Positions 7,784-13,462 of a stretch of 64,000 nucleotides of DNA are shown one piece after another; positions within the stretch are counted from its first letter, which is position 1; every line of letters starts with the position of its first letter. The position numbers and the translations under genes were made by a program. The notes under the pieces were generated by a model that ran no database searches, was not told where the DNA came from, and worked only from the letters and a program-made list of their open reading frames with translations. The stretch comes from Comamonas resistens (GTDB taxonomy: Bacteria; Pseudomonadota; Gammaproteobacteria; Burkholderiales; Burkholderiaceae_C), in NCBI RefSeq assembly GCF_030064165.1, contig NZ_CP125947.1, positions 1,798,001-1,862,000 on the forward strand, given 5' to 3'.

Positions 7784-8424
7784 TGGGTGATTCCGTAGAA
7801 CTCGCATATCTGCTGGTCTACGGCATGGAGATCGTTGGGGATGTGCTGCTCGGAAAACATCCCCATGGGTGATTTGCAGCAGTCCTGCCCATTCGTCTGT
7901 GTGGAGAACAGGTACTGGCTATTGATGATTTCTGTTCTCAGGACGATGGTGAAATAGCCTTCCGGGACGATCTTTTCGTCCACCATGCGCCCTACAGTCT
8001 TCATGCGAATCTGGCCGTGGTCGTCTGATTGGGTGTGTGCCAAGATGTAAACGCGGCGGTGTTCAGCCAATTGGCCAGCAAGCTCAAACAGCTGCCAAGC
8101 GCTTTTTGCGATGTCGGTGAACTTGTCATATCCGCGCTCGGTGCTTCGATTCATCATCTCGTTAACCATCACGGCCTGGTAGTCATCTATGACAACCACA
8201 TCCTTTGTGCTGCCACGCATGGCCTTCATGATCGTTTCGGCACTGCTGCTTCGAATAACACTGCCCTCTGGGTTTGTTTTGGTGCAAGGCTTCCAGTCAG
8301 CCGAGCGAAATGGCAGAGGCTTGTTGATGCACTGGATCAGCAGCGTTTGAGCAGGGGCGAGATTTCGCAGGCTGGTTGATTTACCGGTGCCTGATGAGCC
8401 GAGGACAAGTGTTGCGATAGACAT
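7774..8424 (-). CDS. Sak4-like single-strand annealing ATPase
   Basis: 216 residues with Walker A GSSGTGKST at 9 to 17 and a Walker B VVVIDDYQ near 76 to 83, followed by LAHTQSDD, which acts as a sensor-like motif. Small phage RecA-fold proteins of this size next to an SSB-like gene belong to the Sak4 group (RAD51-like core) that anneals single strands during phage recombination. No exonuclease gene is visible beside it. The start ATG 8424 follows CCAAGGAACCCAAGCC. Confidence 0.8.
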   Translation of the reverse strand: MSIATLVLGSSGTGKSTSLRNLAPAQTLLIQCINKPLPFRSADWKPCTKTNPEGSVIRSSSAETIMKAMRGSTKDVVVIDDYQAVMVNEMMNRSTERGYDKFTDIAKSAWQLFELAGQLAEHRRVYILAHTQSDDHGQIRMKTVGRMVDEKIVPEGYFTIVLRTEIINSQYLFSTQTNGQDCCKSPMGMFSEQHIPNDLHAVDQQICEFYGITQAA

Positions 8425-8464
8425 GGCTTGGGTTCCTTGGGTTTTGCTTGAGTGAAAGTAGGGC

Positions 8465-8683
8465 TCAGAAAGGCAGAGTGACGCGCTCGTGCTTTGGCAA
8501 CTGCTCTATGTCGCTCTCAAAAGTCACCGATCCATGGTCGGGTGCTGGCGGGCGGCGGGGCATCTTCTTTCCTGTCAGTCCGGCCAGTTGGCGCAGCTCA
8601 GGGCTGCTGTTGTTGACGCCTTGGCTGAGAACCAGGCGTAGAGCCAGTGAGCGTCCAGGCAGTTGTCGGCTTCGTGGGTTCAT
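8465..8683 (-). CDS. Hypothetical early phage protein, 72 aa
   Basis: Basic N-terminal half (MNPRSRQLPGRSLALRLVL) and GKKMPRRPPAPDHG segment; probably binds nucleic acid, but the family is not recognised. The start at 8683 follows GAGGGTGAT and overlaps the stop of the tiny membrane protein before it (ATGA). It ends 40 bases before the Sak4-like gene. Confidence 0.58.
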   Translation of the reverse strand: MNPRSRQLPGRSLALRLVLSQGVNNSSPELRQLAGLTGKKMPRRPPAPDHGSVTFESDIEQLPKHERVTLPF

Positions 8684-8781
8684 ATCACCCTCAAATAAAA
8701 AGCCCCGGCAGCGAAGGTGCACGCCAGGGCATATAAAAGAAAAGCCCGAACTGGGTCGGGTTGGGGTTCTGGATTGGTCAT
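8680..8781 (-). CDS. Tiny membrane protein (33 aa) read through two terminator hairpins
   Basis: Encodes MTNPEPQPDPVRAFLLYALA followed by CTFAAGAFYLRVI: a Pro-rich start and one hydrophobic segment. Both ends overlap neighbours as ATGA (8781-8778 and 8683-8680), which argues it is translated. Hairpins with T-runs at 8745-8760 and 8702-8730 lie inside it, so translation here would compete with termination. Confidence 0.5.
   Translation of the reverse strand: MTNPEPQPDPVRAFLLYALACTFAAGAFYLRVI
8702..8730 (-). terminator. Terminator-like hairpin within the 33-codon gene
   Basis: GCCCTGGC and GCCGGGGC arms (one mismatch) with TTTTTATTT on the minus strand, ending 15 bases before the start at 8683. 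Confidence 0.5.
8745..8760 (-). terminator. Terminator-like hairpin within the 33-codon gene
   Basis: CCCGA/TCGGG arms, six-base loop and TTTTCTTTTAT on the minus strand. Confidence 0.45.
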
Positions 8782-8837
8782 GGCTTCAGTGCAAGGGCAA
8801 TAAAGGCCAGGGTGATGAGGAAGAGGGCGGCGATCAT
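8778..8837 (-). CDS. Tiny hydrophobic peptide, 19 aa
   Basis: MIAALFLITLAFIALALKP: almost purely hydrophobic, ending KP, and so a candidate single-pass membrane peptide. Both boundaries are ATGA overlaps (8837-8834 and 8781-8778) with neighbouring genes. Such short genes are easily missed; the overlaps are the main support. Confidence 0.45.
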   Translation of the reverse strand: MIAALFLITLAFIALALKP

Positions 8838-9154
8838 GCTGGCTGTCCTGTGGCCTTGGTGATGGCGGAGCGCAGAACGCCTGCGGCATAGGCATGGGCA
8901 TTTCTCTGTTGACTGAGTGGGTCGAAAGCTGCCGCCTCCAAGCCTTTAAGTCCAAGTTTGCAAGCCTCCAGCAACTCAGGCGCAGTGGCAATGAGGCGGG
9001 CGTTGGCCTCTTGTTGCTCAGACCCTTGATTTGTTGGTCCGCATGCAGCCACCTCTTGAATAAGGCCTCCACCAATGCGCGCTTCGACATAGACGGTCGA
9101 GAATCCTTCCCGGTGCTTAAACCAAGGCCCCGTGGTGTGCATTTCTTCGCTCAT
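8834..9154 (-). CDS. Phage protein with ANARLIATAPELLEA motif
   Basis: 106 residues. The central run EANARLIATAPELLEACKLG is a widely shared motif of small phage early proteins whose biochemical role is unknown. The N-terminus MSEEMHTTGPWFKHREG and strand-rich VYVEARIGGGLIQEVA precede it. ATG 9154 overlaps the stop of the lipoprotein gene (ATGA) and follows AAGGAAAAGCC; a longer open frame upstream overlaps that gene and is less likely. Confidence 0.75.
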   Translation of the reverse strand: MSEEMHTTGPWFKHREGFSTVYVEARIGGGLIQEVAACGPTNQGSEQQEANARLIATAPELLEACKLGLKGLEAAAFDPLSQQRNAHAYAAGVLRSAITKATGQPA

Positions 9155-9405
9155 GGCTTTTCCTTCAAACATTGAACGGTTTGCGCATCCAGCCACTCGG
9201 CGTGCATGCCAGGGCAAAGCCATGCACCGGCAGCAGCTCGTTTCAGATCGGCGGCGGTCGTGGCCGGGGTGTCAGCTGCCTGGGCACTGCAGCCCGAAAG
9301 GGCGGAACACACCAGCAGAATGAGCAGGGCCAGAAACAACAAAGCCCGCTTGTTTGCGGGCTTCTTGCGGCGCGGGAGGCGCTGTAGCTGTATCGGGGAG
9401 GGCAT
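9151..9405 (-). CDS. Small phage lipoprotein
   Basis: 84 residues. Basic residues (RRKKPANKRA) precede a hydrophobic helix and the lipobox LSGC near residue 39, so the mature part is a short lipid-anchored tail ending CPGMHAEWLDAQTVQCLKEKP. The same tail is found as a fragment at 6,210 and as a fossil at 49,480. Bases 9342-9363 within the gene form a terminator-like hairpin that encodes KPANKRA. The start overlaps the upstream stop as TGATG. The role is unknown. Confidence 0.65.
   Translation of the reverse strand: MPSPIQLQRLPRRKKPANKRALLFLALLILLVCSALSGCSAQAADTPATTAADLKRAAAGAWLCPGMHAEWLDAQTVQCLKEKP
9342..9363 (-). terminator. Terminator-like hairpin inside the lipoprotein gene
   Basis: AAGCCCGC/GCGGGCTT arms with a 6-base loop, followed by TGTTGTTTC on the minus strand. 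It lies about 45 bases into the coding region. Confidence 0.4.
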
Positions 9406-9743
9406 CAGGTAGCTCCTTTGCGCGCAATTTTTGCATCCGATATTGCTGGAGACCAATTGTTGTATGGGCCTACGAATTCGACTTGATTTCCAGGGGGAGA
9501 CTGGTCAAACTGCACGTTCGGCCTGCCGCTGCCATCATCAAACAGGGTTCCTGTGTTCCATGCGTCTGCTAAGTCATCCCAGCCTTTTACATCCGCCGAT
9601 CGAATGTGAACAGGATGTCGCATGTGACGCTCCATGCAACCTTTTGAGCATGCGATAACTTCCGTACAAAATGCTCCACCACCTGCAAAGAATCGCTCTG
9701 GTGTAGATTGGCAGTTCGGGCATGGATTCAACGGTTTGCTCAT
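9405..9743 (-). CDS. Lar-like zinc-binding phage protein
   Basis: 112 residues beginning PLNPCPNCQS, then IACSKGC and, about 60 residues in, WDDLADAWNTG. A CPxC pair, a second Cys pair and a closing A-W-N motif are the layout of the Lar family, whose founder relieves type I restriction in E. coli. The C-terminal third is longer than usual. The ATG overlaps the upstream stop (ATGA). The anti-restriction role is inferred from family pattern. Confidence 0.68.
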   Translation of the reverse strand: MSKPLNPCPNCQSTPERFFAGGGAFCTEVIACSKGCMERHMRHPVHIRSADVKGWDDLADAWNTGTLFDDGSGRPNVQFDQSPPGNQVEFVGPYNNWSPAISDAKIARKGAT

Positions 9744-9889
9744 ATCGCCTCATACTGGTTTTCGGTTTCAGGGGCCAGAGCAGCGCGGATCTGCTCGGGG
9801 GACAGTGGCTCTGCCATCTGGCCCAGCACCTGCTGGGCGCAGAACTCGGCAAGGGCTGGGTGCAGGGAAATTCGTTCTGCTGGGCTCAT
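9740..9889 (-). CDS. Hypothetical early phage protein, 49 aa
   Basis: MSPAERISLHPALAEFCAQQ followed by a helical stretch and ETENQYEAI. The 9889 start overlaps the upstream stop (ATGA) and the stop overlaps the next start (ATGA). Function unknown. Confidence 0.6.
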   Translation of the reverse strand: MSPAERISLHPALAEFCAQQVLGQMAEPLSPEQIRAALAPETENQYEAI

Positions 9890-10272
9890 TGCAGGCTCTC
9901 CAAGTAATCGTTGTAGACCTCGTGAGCCCAGGTCTTGCAGAACCATGTGGCCATGGCTTGCAGCATCTTTTCCTTGGCCGCCTGGGTCATGTCGATGATG
10001 AATTCGCTGTATGCGTCGGAAACATCGTCGTCTGAGTCGTCCATGGCATCGCGCAATATTTCCTCGGCTGAGTAGCGACCGAGGAACTTGCGATGGTCAA
10101 ACCAGCCTGCAGGCGTGTGAATGGCTTGGAGCTGTCTGAACACGATCCCAGGGGCTTCGCGCTCTGCGGCTTCGCGGTGTTCATCAGCTGCTTCCTGCTC
10201 GCTTTCCCAGCGCTCGGCGTCTGCCGTCGGGTTGCAGGTGGGGCCGGTGAAGAGGGGGAGTCGTGCGTTCAT
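9886..10272 (-). CDS. Acidic hypothetical early phage protein, 128 aa
   Basis: Begins MNARLPLFTGPTCNPTADAE, then a charged helix, WFDHRKFLGRYSAEEILRDAMDD and an acidic DDSDDDVSDAY run. The acidic run hints at mimicry of nucleic acid or a protein docking surface, but no family is recognised. A terminator-like hairpin precedes it (10295-10311). It heads a run of eight leftward genes joined by stop/start overlaps that ends at 8,465. Confidence 0.7.
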   Translation of the reverse strand: MNARLPLFTGPTCNPTADAERWESEQEAADEHREAAEREAPGIVFRQLQAIHTPAGWFDHRKFLGRYSAEEILRDAMDDSDDDVSDAYSEFIIDMTQAAKEKMLQAMATWFCKTWAHEVYNDYLESLQ

Positions 10273-10294
10273 GACAAGCTCCAGGAATAAAAAA

Positions 10295-10311
10295 GCCCCG
10301 ACTAGCGGGGC
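10295..10311 (-). terminator. Intrinsic terminator upstream of the eight-gene coupled block
   Basis: GCCCCG/CGGGGC stem, 5-base loop, TTTTTTATT on the minus strand, 22 bases before the start at 10272. Confidence 0.65.
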
Positions 10312-10414
10312 GAACTGACCGGAGTCAGGGGGAGTAGGTGATGGCGCAGCTTCCTTCTGCCCGATGAGGGTCAGGCAGAAGAAATGCGCACTTGGGTTAA
10401 TAAAAGGTGCTGCA

Positions 10415-10520
10415 CCATCACAGATAGGGGCCGGTACTGATCTCCGGCATCTCGCTTTCAAGGCGACGTTTCCACTCATCGTGGCAGGGCATCAGTCTGC
10501 TCATTCCCTATCTGTGATGG
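10415..10520. repeat. 15-bp perfect inverted repeat flanking a tiny frame
   Basis: CCATCACAGATAGGG at 10415-10429 and its exact complement at 10506-10520, 76 bases apart. In RNA it could form a long-range stem closing over the 28-codon frame. Confidence 0.6.
10418..10504 (-). CDS. Candidate 28-aa peptide bracketed by a 15-bp inverted repeat
   Basis: MSRLMPCHDEWKRRLESEMP continuing to ISTGPYL, a charged helix typical of real small proteins. Its start overlaps the stop of the 25-codon frame upstream (ATGA), and its stop lies inside one arm of the repeat CCATCACAGATAGGG (10415-10429); the other arm (10506-10520) ends just before its start codon. Confidence 0.4.
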   Translation of the reverse strand: MSRLMPCHDEWKRRLESEMPEISTGPYL

Positions 10521-10578
10521 CCCCGCTTAGCCCTGCGGGGGAAGGCGCATGCAGGCCGCATGCTGGCGAATCACTCAC
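10501..10578 (-). CDS. Candidate 25-aa peptide, GTG start
   Basis: GTG at 10578 follows AAAAGGAGATATGGAAAT. The product is Ser/Pro/Ala-rich and ends ITDRE. The stop overlaps the next start (ATGA). Weak support: ribosome site and coupling only. Confidence 0.3.
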   Translation of the reverse strand: MSDSPACGLHAPSPAGLSGAITDRE

Positions 10579-11028
10579 ATTTCCATATCTCCTTTTCAAA
10601 CCGCAGCGCCCTGGGTCAAGGCGCTCTGGTTTGATTGCCGCGCGTCCTTGGCTATCGATACCTGCTGTCCTGCAGGCGTGCGCGGCGGCTGGCGTAGCCC
10701 GGTGAAACCGGTTCCAGCTTCCTGATTGACCGCTCAGGCGGGCGAATGGTGCTTGATTGATCTGACCCAGCTGGGCCTGGCTCGCGAGTGTTGGTTCTCG
10801 CGCCACCTGTCTTTTGCTTCTGCCGACAGATCACAGGGGCAGGGCGCTTTCATCAAGTGCGCCAATTCATCCGAGCTGGTTTTTACAGAGCTTGGATGCG
10901 CAGCTCGATCGCTTGGCACCCACCGCCTGCAACCTGCTGCGCCCCTCTGGAGCTAACCCCGCCTTTGCTTCCTGTCGGCTTCGGCCCCGGATCGCTGGGC
11001 CTTGGGTGTTTCGCGTTTGTTGCTGCGA
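10579..11028 (-). other. Leader region of the leftward early operon
   Basis: About 450 bases between the promoter at 11,036-11,065 and the first convincing genes. Both strands have open frames here but none with strong protein character apart from the short one at 10,734-10,853. It is GC-rich with several short inverted repeats, and could hold nut/put-like antitermination RNA. Confidence 0.4.
10734..10853 (-). CDS. Candidate 39-aa basic peptide in the position of lambda N
   Basis: MKAPCPCDLSAEAKDRWREN, then a basic, Trp-containing stretch (HSRARPSWVRSIKHH). It is the first plausible frame after the leftward promoter, where lambdoid phages place the N antiterminator, whose RNA-binding part is a short Arg-rich helix with a Trp. 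There is no clear ribosome site; the N comparison is positional. Confidence 0.3.
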   Translation of the reverse strand: MKAPCPCDLSAEAKDRWRENQHSRARPSWVRSIKHHSPA

Positions 11029-11035
11029 TGAGTGA

Positions 11036-11065
11036 ACTATAACAAGTGTTGATTATTTATGTCAA
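11036..11065 (-). promoter_or_regulatory. Leftward early promoter (PL-like)
   Basis: On the minus strand TTGACA (11065-11060), an 18-base spacer and TATAGT (11041-11036): near consensus. Operator-like AACAAGTGTT sequences overlap both the -10 (11041-11050) and the -35 (11064-11073). Confidence 0.8.
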
Positions 11066-11073
11066 CAAGTGTT
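11041..11073. promoter_or_regulatory. Two repressor operators AACAAGTGTT at PL
   Basis: Identical copies at 11041-11050 and 11064-11073, 23 bases apart. The same AACA-NN-TGTT pattern recurs between cI and the cro-like gene, so CI and/or Cro probably bind here. Confidence 0.72.
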
Positions 11074-11105
11074 TTTTATTCGTTGATTTTTGGCGCTGAA
11101 ATCAA

Positions 11106-11137
11106 CTGGCGTGTTTGTGATTTATGCCCAACGCCAG
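11106..11137 (-). terminator. Weak hairpin after the lysogeny operon
   Basis: CTGGCGT/ACGCCAG arms (11106-11112 and 11131-11137) with an 18-base loop and no real T-run; it lies between the last gene of the CI operon and PL. Confidence 0.25.
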
Positions 11138-11192
11138 AAGGCGCGGGCCACACGAACCGCAAATAGAACGATGCTGCGAAGTAGGTGACGCA

Positions 11193-11489
11193 TCAGTGCA
11201 TGCGTACGTCGAAATAAGCCTCTTCTGAGGCAATGTCGCGGAATCCCGCTTGCCGCGCTTTCTCGAAAGCTTTGCTCCAGGCCATTGCAATCTTTTCCTC
11301 TGCCTTGCTGATGAGTCCTCCTTCGGAGGCATCGGTAAACAGCTTGTAGGCCTGGCGCAGGTCTTCCTCACTGAGGAAGCTCTTCAGTAGCTCTTTGGTA
11401 AAGCGGCCTTCAGCCTTTTCTTTGATGGCTAGGTCCATGTCGCTGGGGCAGTCCACAAGGCGCACATTGATGACAGATGCGAGTTCCAT
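11193..11489 (-). CDS. Hypothetical protein with LexA-like boxes upstream, 98 aa
   Basis: MELASVINVRLVDCPSDMDL then a largely helical, charged domain (KEKAEGRFTKELLKSFLSEEDLRQAYKLF..., KAFEKARQAGF) ending EEAYFDVRMH. ATG 11489 follows CAGGAGAAATC; the ATG at 11516 lacks a site. Two LexA-like boxes lie 14 and 48 bases upstream, so the gene is probably induced by DNA damage, when the S24-type CI would also be cleaved. It closes the leftward CI operon after a terminator at 11571. Family not recognised. Confidence 0.72.
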   Translation of the reverse strand: MELASVINVRLVDCPSDMDLAIKEKAEGRFTKELLKSFLSEEDLRQAYKLFTDASEGGLISKAEEKIAMAWSKAFEKARQAGFRDIASEEAYFDVRMH

Positions 11490-11502
11490 GATTTCTCCTG
11501 TA

Positions 11503-11518
11503 CTGGTTGAATGCACAG
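11503..11518 (-). promoter_or_regulatory. Imperfect LexA-like box
   Basis: CTGT-N8-CCAG on the minus strand, one base off the CTGT-N8-ACAG core, between the perfect box and the ribosome site. Confidence 0.45.
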
Positions 11519-11536
11519 TTAAATTTTGGCAAATAA

Positions 11537-11552
11537 CTGTTTATTTGTACAG
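11537..11552 (-). promoter_or_regulatory. LexA box, perfect CTGT-N8-ACAG
   Basis: TACTGTACAAATAAACAGTT on the minus strand keeps every core base of the E. coli LexA consensus and lies 48 bases before the start at 11489. Confidence 0.68.
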
Positions 11553-11570
11553 TATTTTGTGCGCAAAAAA

Positions 11571-11586
11571 GCCCGCTGCTGCGGGC
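11571..11586 (-). terminator. Intrinsic terminator
   Basis: GCCCGC/GCGGGC stem with a 4-base loop and TTTTTT on the minus strand, separating the 67-aa gene from the LexA-box gene. Confidence 0.7.
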
Positions 11587-11607
11587 TGGTGGTGAGGTGG
11601 AGGAGGG

Positions 11608-11811
11608 CTACTCTTGGCCCAGCTCGGTCAAAGTGTCTTGCAGGGATTTGATAAGGCGCTTCACGTCTTCGGGCGGCATCTCGATCCACGACGTTGAGAC
11701 AGGCAGGCCTGATGTCGTCTTCGCTGTGTGCTTCAGGCCGATCAACGGTTTTCCGTCCTCGACACGGGTGCGAATGCTAGTGAACTGAAGGCGAGGGGCG
11801 GGAACTGTCAT
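11608..11811 (-). CDS. Hypothetical phage protein, 67 aa
   Basis: MTVPAPRLQFTSIRTRVEDG, then strand pattern GLKHTAKTTSGLP and a helix PPEDVKRLIKSLQDTLTELG. Its beta-rich start and C-terminal helix are coherent, but no family is recognised. Terminators lie on both sides (11571 and 11835), so it may be a separately transferred unit. Confidence 0.65.
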   Translation of the reverse strand: MTVPAPRLQFTSIRTRVEDGKPLIGLKHTAKTTSGLPVSTSWIEMPPEDVKRLIKSLQDTLTELGQE

Positions 11812-11834
11812 GGCCGGGATGGTGCCATGAAAAA

Positions 11835-11851
11835 GCCCGCTCGTGGCGGGC
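11835..11851 (-). terminator. Intrinsic terminator
   Basis: GCCCGC/GCGGGC with a 5-base loop and TTTTT on the minus strand, just after the stop at 11872 and before the gene at 11811. Confidence 0.7.
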
Positions 11852-11871
11852 TTGTGTGAGTACTGTGAGAG

Positions 11872-12372
11872 CTATTTTTGTGGCGTAGACGAAGGAACTG
11901 CACTCGGTACGTTGATGATGATCGGGGCCTGCTGAGTGGGTTGAGTCACTGAAGACGTGGATGGCTTGAGTGCATTACTCATGGCGAGAAACAAGCCGCC
12001 AAAGCCCAAAAACAAGCCGATCACAGTGGCGATCATCCAACGCTGGATGTCCACAGAATTTTTGTGCATGTCAGCGCGGAGTTCCCCAAAACCTTTGGCC
12101 ATGTCGGTGCGCAATTCTCCAGTAGTCTTTGCCATGTCGGCTCGCAGCTTCTCAAAGTCGGTGCGCAGGCTGGAGGCATCCGCTTTTGCAGAGTGGCGTA
12201 GCTCATCCAGATCTGCCTTGGTTGGCAGATTCTTTACAGCTTCCTCAAGGGCGGTGACGCGGGCTTCCATGCCCCCATTATGAGGCGGTTCCCCAGAATT
12301 GCCAGCTCCGCCACCACCGCTGACTGTCTTGAACCCCTTTGCAGCCGCGTTGAAGCTCAACACGTTACTCAT
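11872..12372 (-). CDS. Coiled-coil protein with one membrane segment
   Basis: 166 residues: Gly-rich N-terminus, a heptad-repeat coiled coil at about 34 to 105 with four related copies of a (R/K)xDMAKxxGELR unit, then one transmembrane helix (WMIATVIGLFLGFGGLFLAM), and a Thr/Pro-rich tail. This resembles the DUF1640/XhlA-type membrane coiled coils. It overlaps the previous gene by 8 bases. Lying in the CI operon, it may be made in the lysogen and act at the membrane, for example in superinfection exclusion; this is inference. Confidence 0.75.
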   Translation of the reverse strand: MSNVLSFNAAAKGFKTVSGGGGAGNSGEPPHNGGMEARVTALEEAVKNLPTKADLDELRHSAKADASSLRTDFEKLRADMAKTTGELRTDMAKGFGELRADMHKNSVDIQRWMIATVIGLFLGFGGLFLAMSNALKPSTSSVTQPTQQAPIIINVPSAVPSSTPQK

Positions 12373-12628
12373 TGGGCGCCCTTTCCTGCAGGGCTGTGTA
12401 CATCAAGTCAAGAAGGGTCTTTGCCCTGGGCTGGAAGGACTCTACATCCTGGGCCGACATTAGGAGCTGTAGGTTTTCTTCGATAGCCTGGGCCTGCGCA
12501 GGGTTTCGATGGGCTGTCGCCTTGAGTGCGCAGCCCAAGGTCAGTCCAAGAATGGTCAGCTGTTGCGCCATGTCGGAAAGTACATCTCCAATACCGGGGC
12601 TTGGGGGCGGCTGTATTTCTGTCGTCAT
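12365..12628 (-). CDS. Hypothetical phage protein, 87 aa
   Basis: MTTEIQPPPSPGIGDVLSDM and two amphipathic helices (LTILGLTLGCALKATAHRNPAQ, NLQLLMSAQDVE...LLDLMYTALQ). No family recognised. A TAAGGAGAGAGG site precedes the start, and the stop overlaps the coiled-coil gene, suggesting the two products work together. Confidence 0.7.
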   Translation of the reverse strand: MTTEIQPPPSPGIGDVLSDMAQQLTILGLTLGCALKATAHRNPAQAQAIEENLQLLMSAQDVESFQPRAKTLLDLMYTALQERAPNE

Positions 12629-12652
12629 CCCTCTCTCCTTAAATTTTTTATC

Positions 12653-13438
12653 TCAGAAATCTCGTTTGCCAAGCACTTCGCCAGTTCGACGGTCTACGGC
12701 CCATGCATGCTTGACACGCATAACAACGGCATCACCAGTCCATCTTGTTTCAAATGGGATGTCTAAAGATGGCGAAGTCCCATCATAAATAGTTCCAATA
12801 TATGGAGAGTCTATGTTCCCCACGTAGAAGATATTTAAATTATCTTTTATAGACTTCGCTTTGCTTGGCTCTATATTTTCTATGCGAAGCGTGTACTGGA
12901 AAGGAACATAATGCACGCCAGATAATGCAATGGCACATACTTTTGATTCTGTTTTTGATACTTGCCTAGTCACGCCATACGCATTAGCTGCTTTATATGA
13001 GCTTTCTTTTTGGCTAATTACATCAATGGCATCCCAGTTAGATAATTTTCCTGAAACTGCTGTAGTTTTATTTACTTCTGGGGTCCACACATTCAATGTT
13101 TTTTCATCGGCGTTGTACTTGTATTCAAGATGAAGAGATGGATCCCTTCTGAATGCGATAGAGTCGATTGGCTTTACATTTCCAACCAACGCATTGCTCT
13201 TCCATGCGTCAGTTCTTAGTGTGTATTGCTCACTTGTCTCGTACTCATCTTTTGATAGCTTTGCGGCCTTTAAAGCTGCTGCAAATCGTTTGCAATCATG
13301 CCCGCGATAATTTGCAGGAAGTACTTCTAAAGAGATATCAAACGGGCTATTGTCAAACCCACTCTTACCAGGTTTGTTAGATTGCGCATTCGCCGCAAAT
13401 GCTGCCAAAAATGCCGCCGCAATCAAAATCCTCTTCAT
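12653..13438 (-). CDS. Secreted protein of the lysogeny operon, AT-rich
   Basis: 261 residues with a signal peptide (MKRILIAAAFLAAFAANA, likely cleaved before QSN). The mature part has the patterns DCKRFAAALKAAKLSKDEYE and repeated beta strands such as VVMRVKHAWAVDRRTGEVLG. Base composition is much more AT-rich than its neighbours, a sign of separate acquisition. It is preceded by TAAGGAGAGAGGG and lies directly downstream of cI, the position of lysogenic conversion genes. The periplasmic role is unknown. Confidence 0.78.
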   Translation of the reverse strand: MKRILIAAAFLAAFAANAQSNKPGKSGFDNSPFDISLEVLPANYRGHDCKRFAAALKAAKLSKDEYETSEQYTLRTDAWKSNALVGNVKPIDSIAFRRDPSLHLEYKYNADEKTLNVWTPEVNKTTAVSGKLSNWDAIDVISQKESSYKAANAYGVTRQVSKTESKVCAIALSGVHYVPFQYTLRIENIEPSKAKSIKDNLNIFYVGNIDSPYIGTIYDGTSPSLDIPFETRWTGDAVVMRVKHAWAVDRRTGEVLGKRDF

Positions 13439-13462
13439 CCCTCTCTCCTTATTACTTGTTTT

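Noticed and set aside
10364..10705. Plus-strand frame of 113 codons in the PL leader
   Set aside because: No ribosome site, no family pattern, and opposite the strong leftward promoter.
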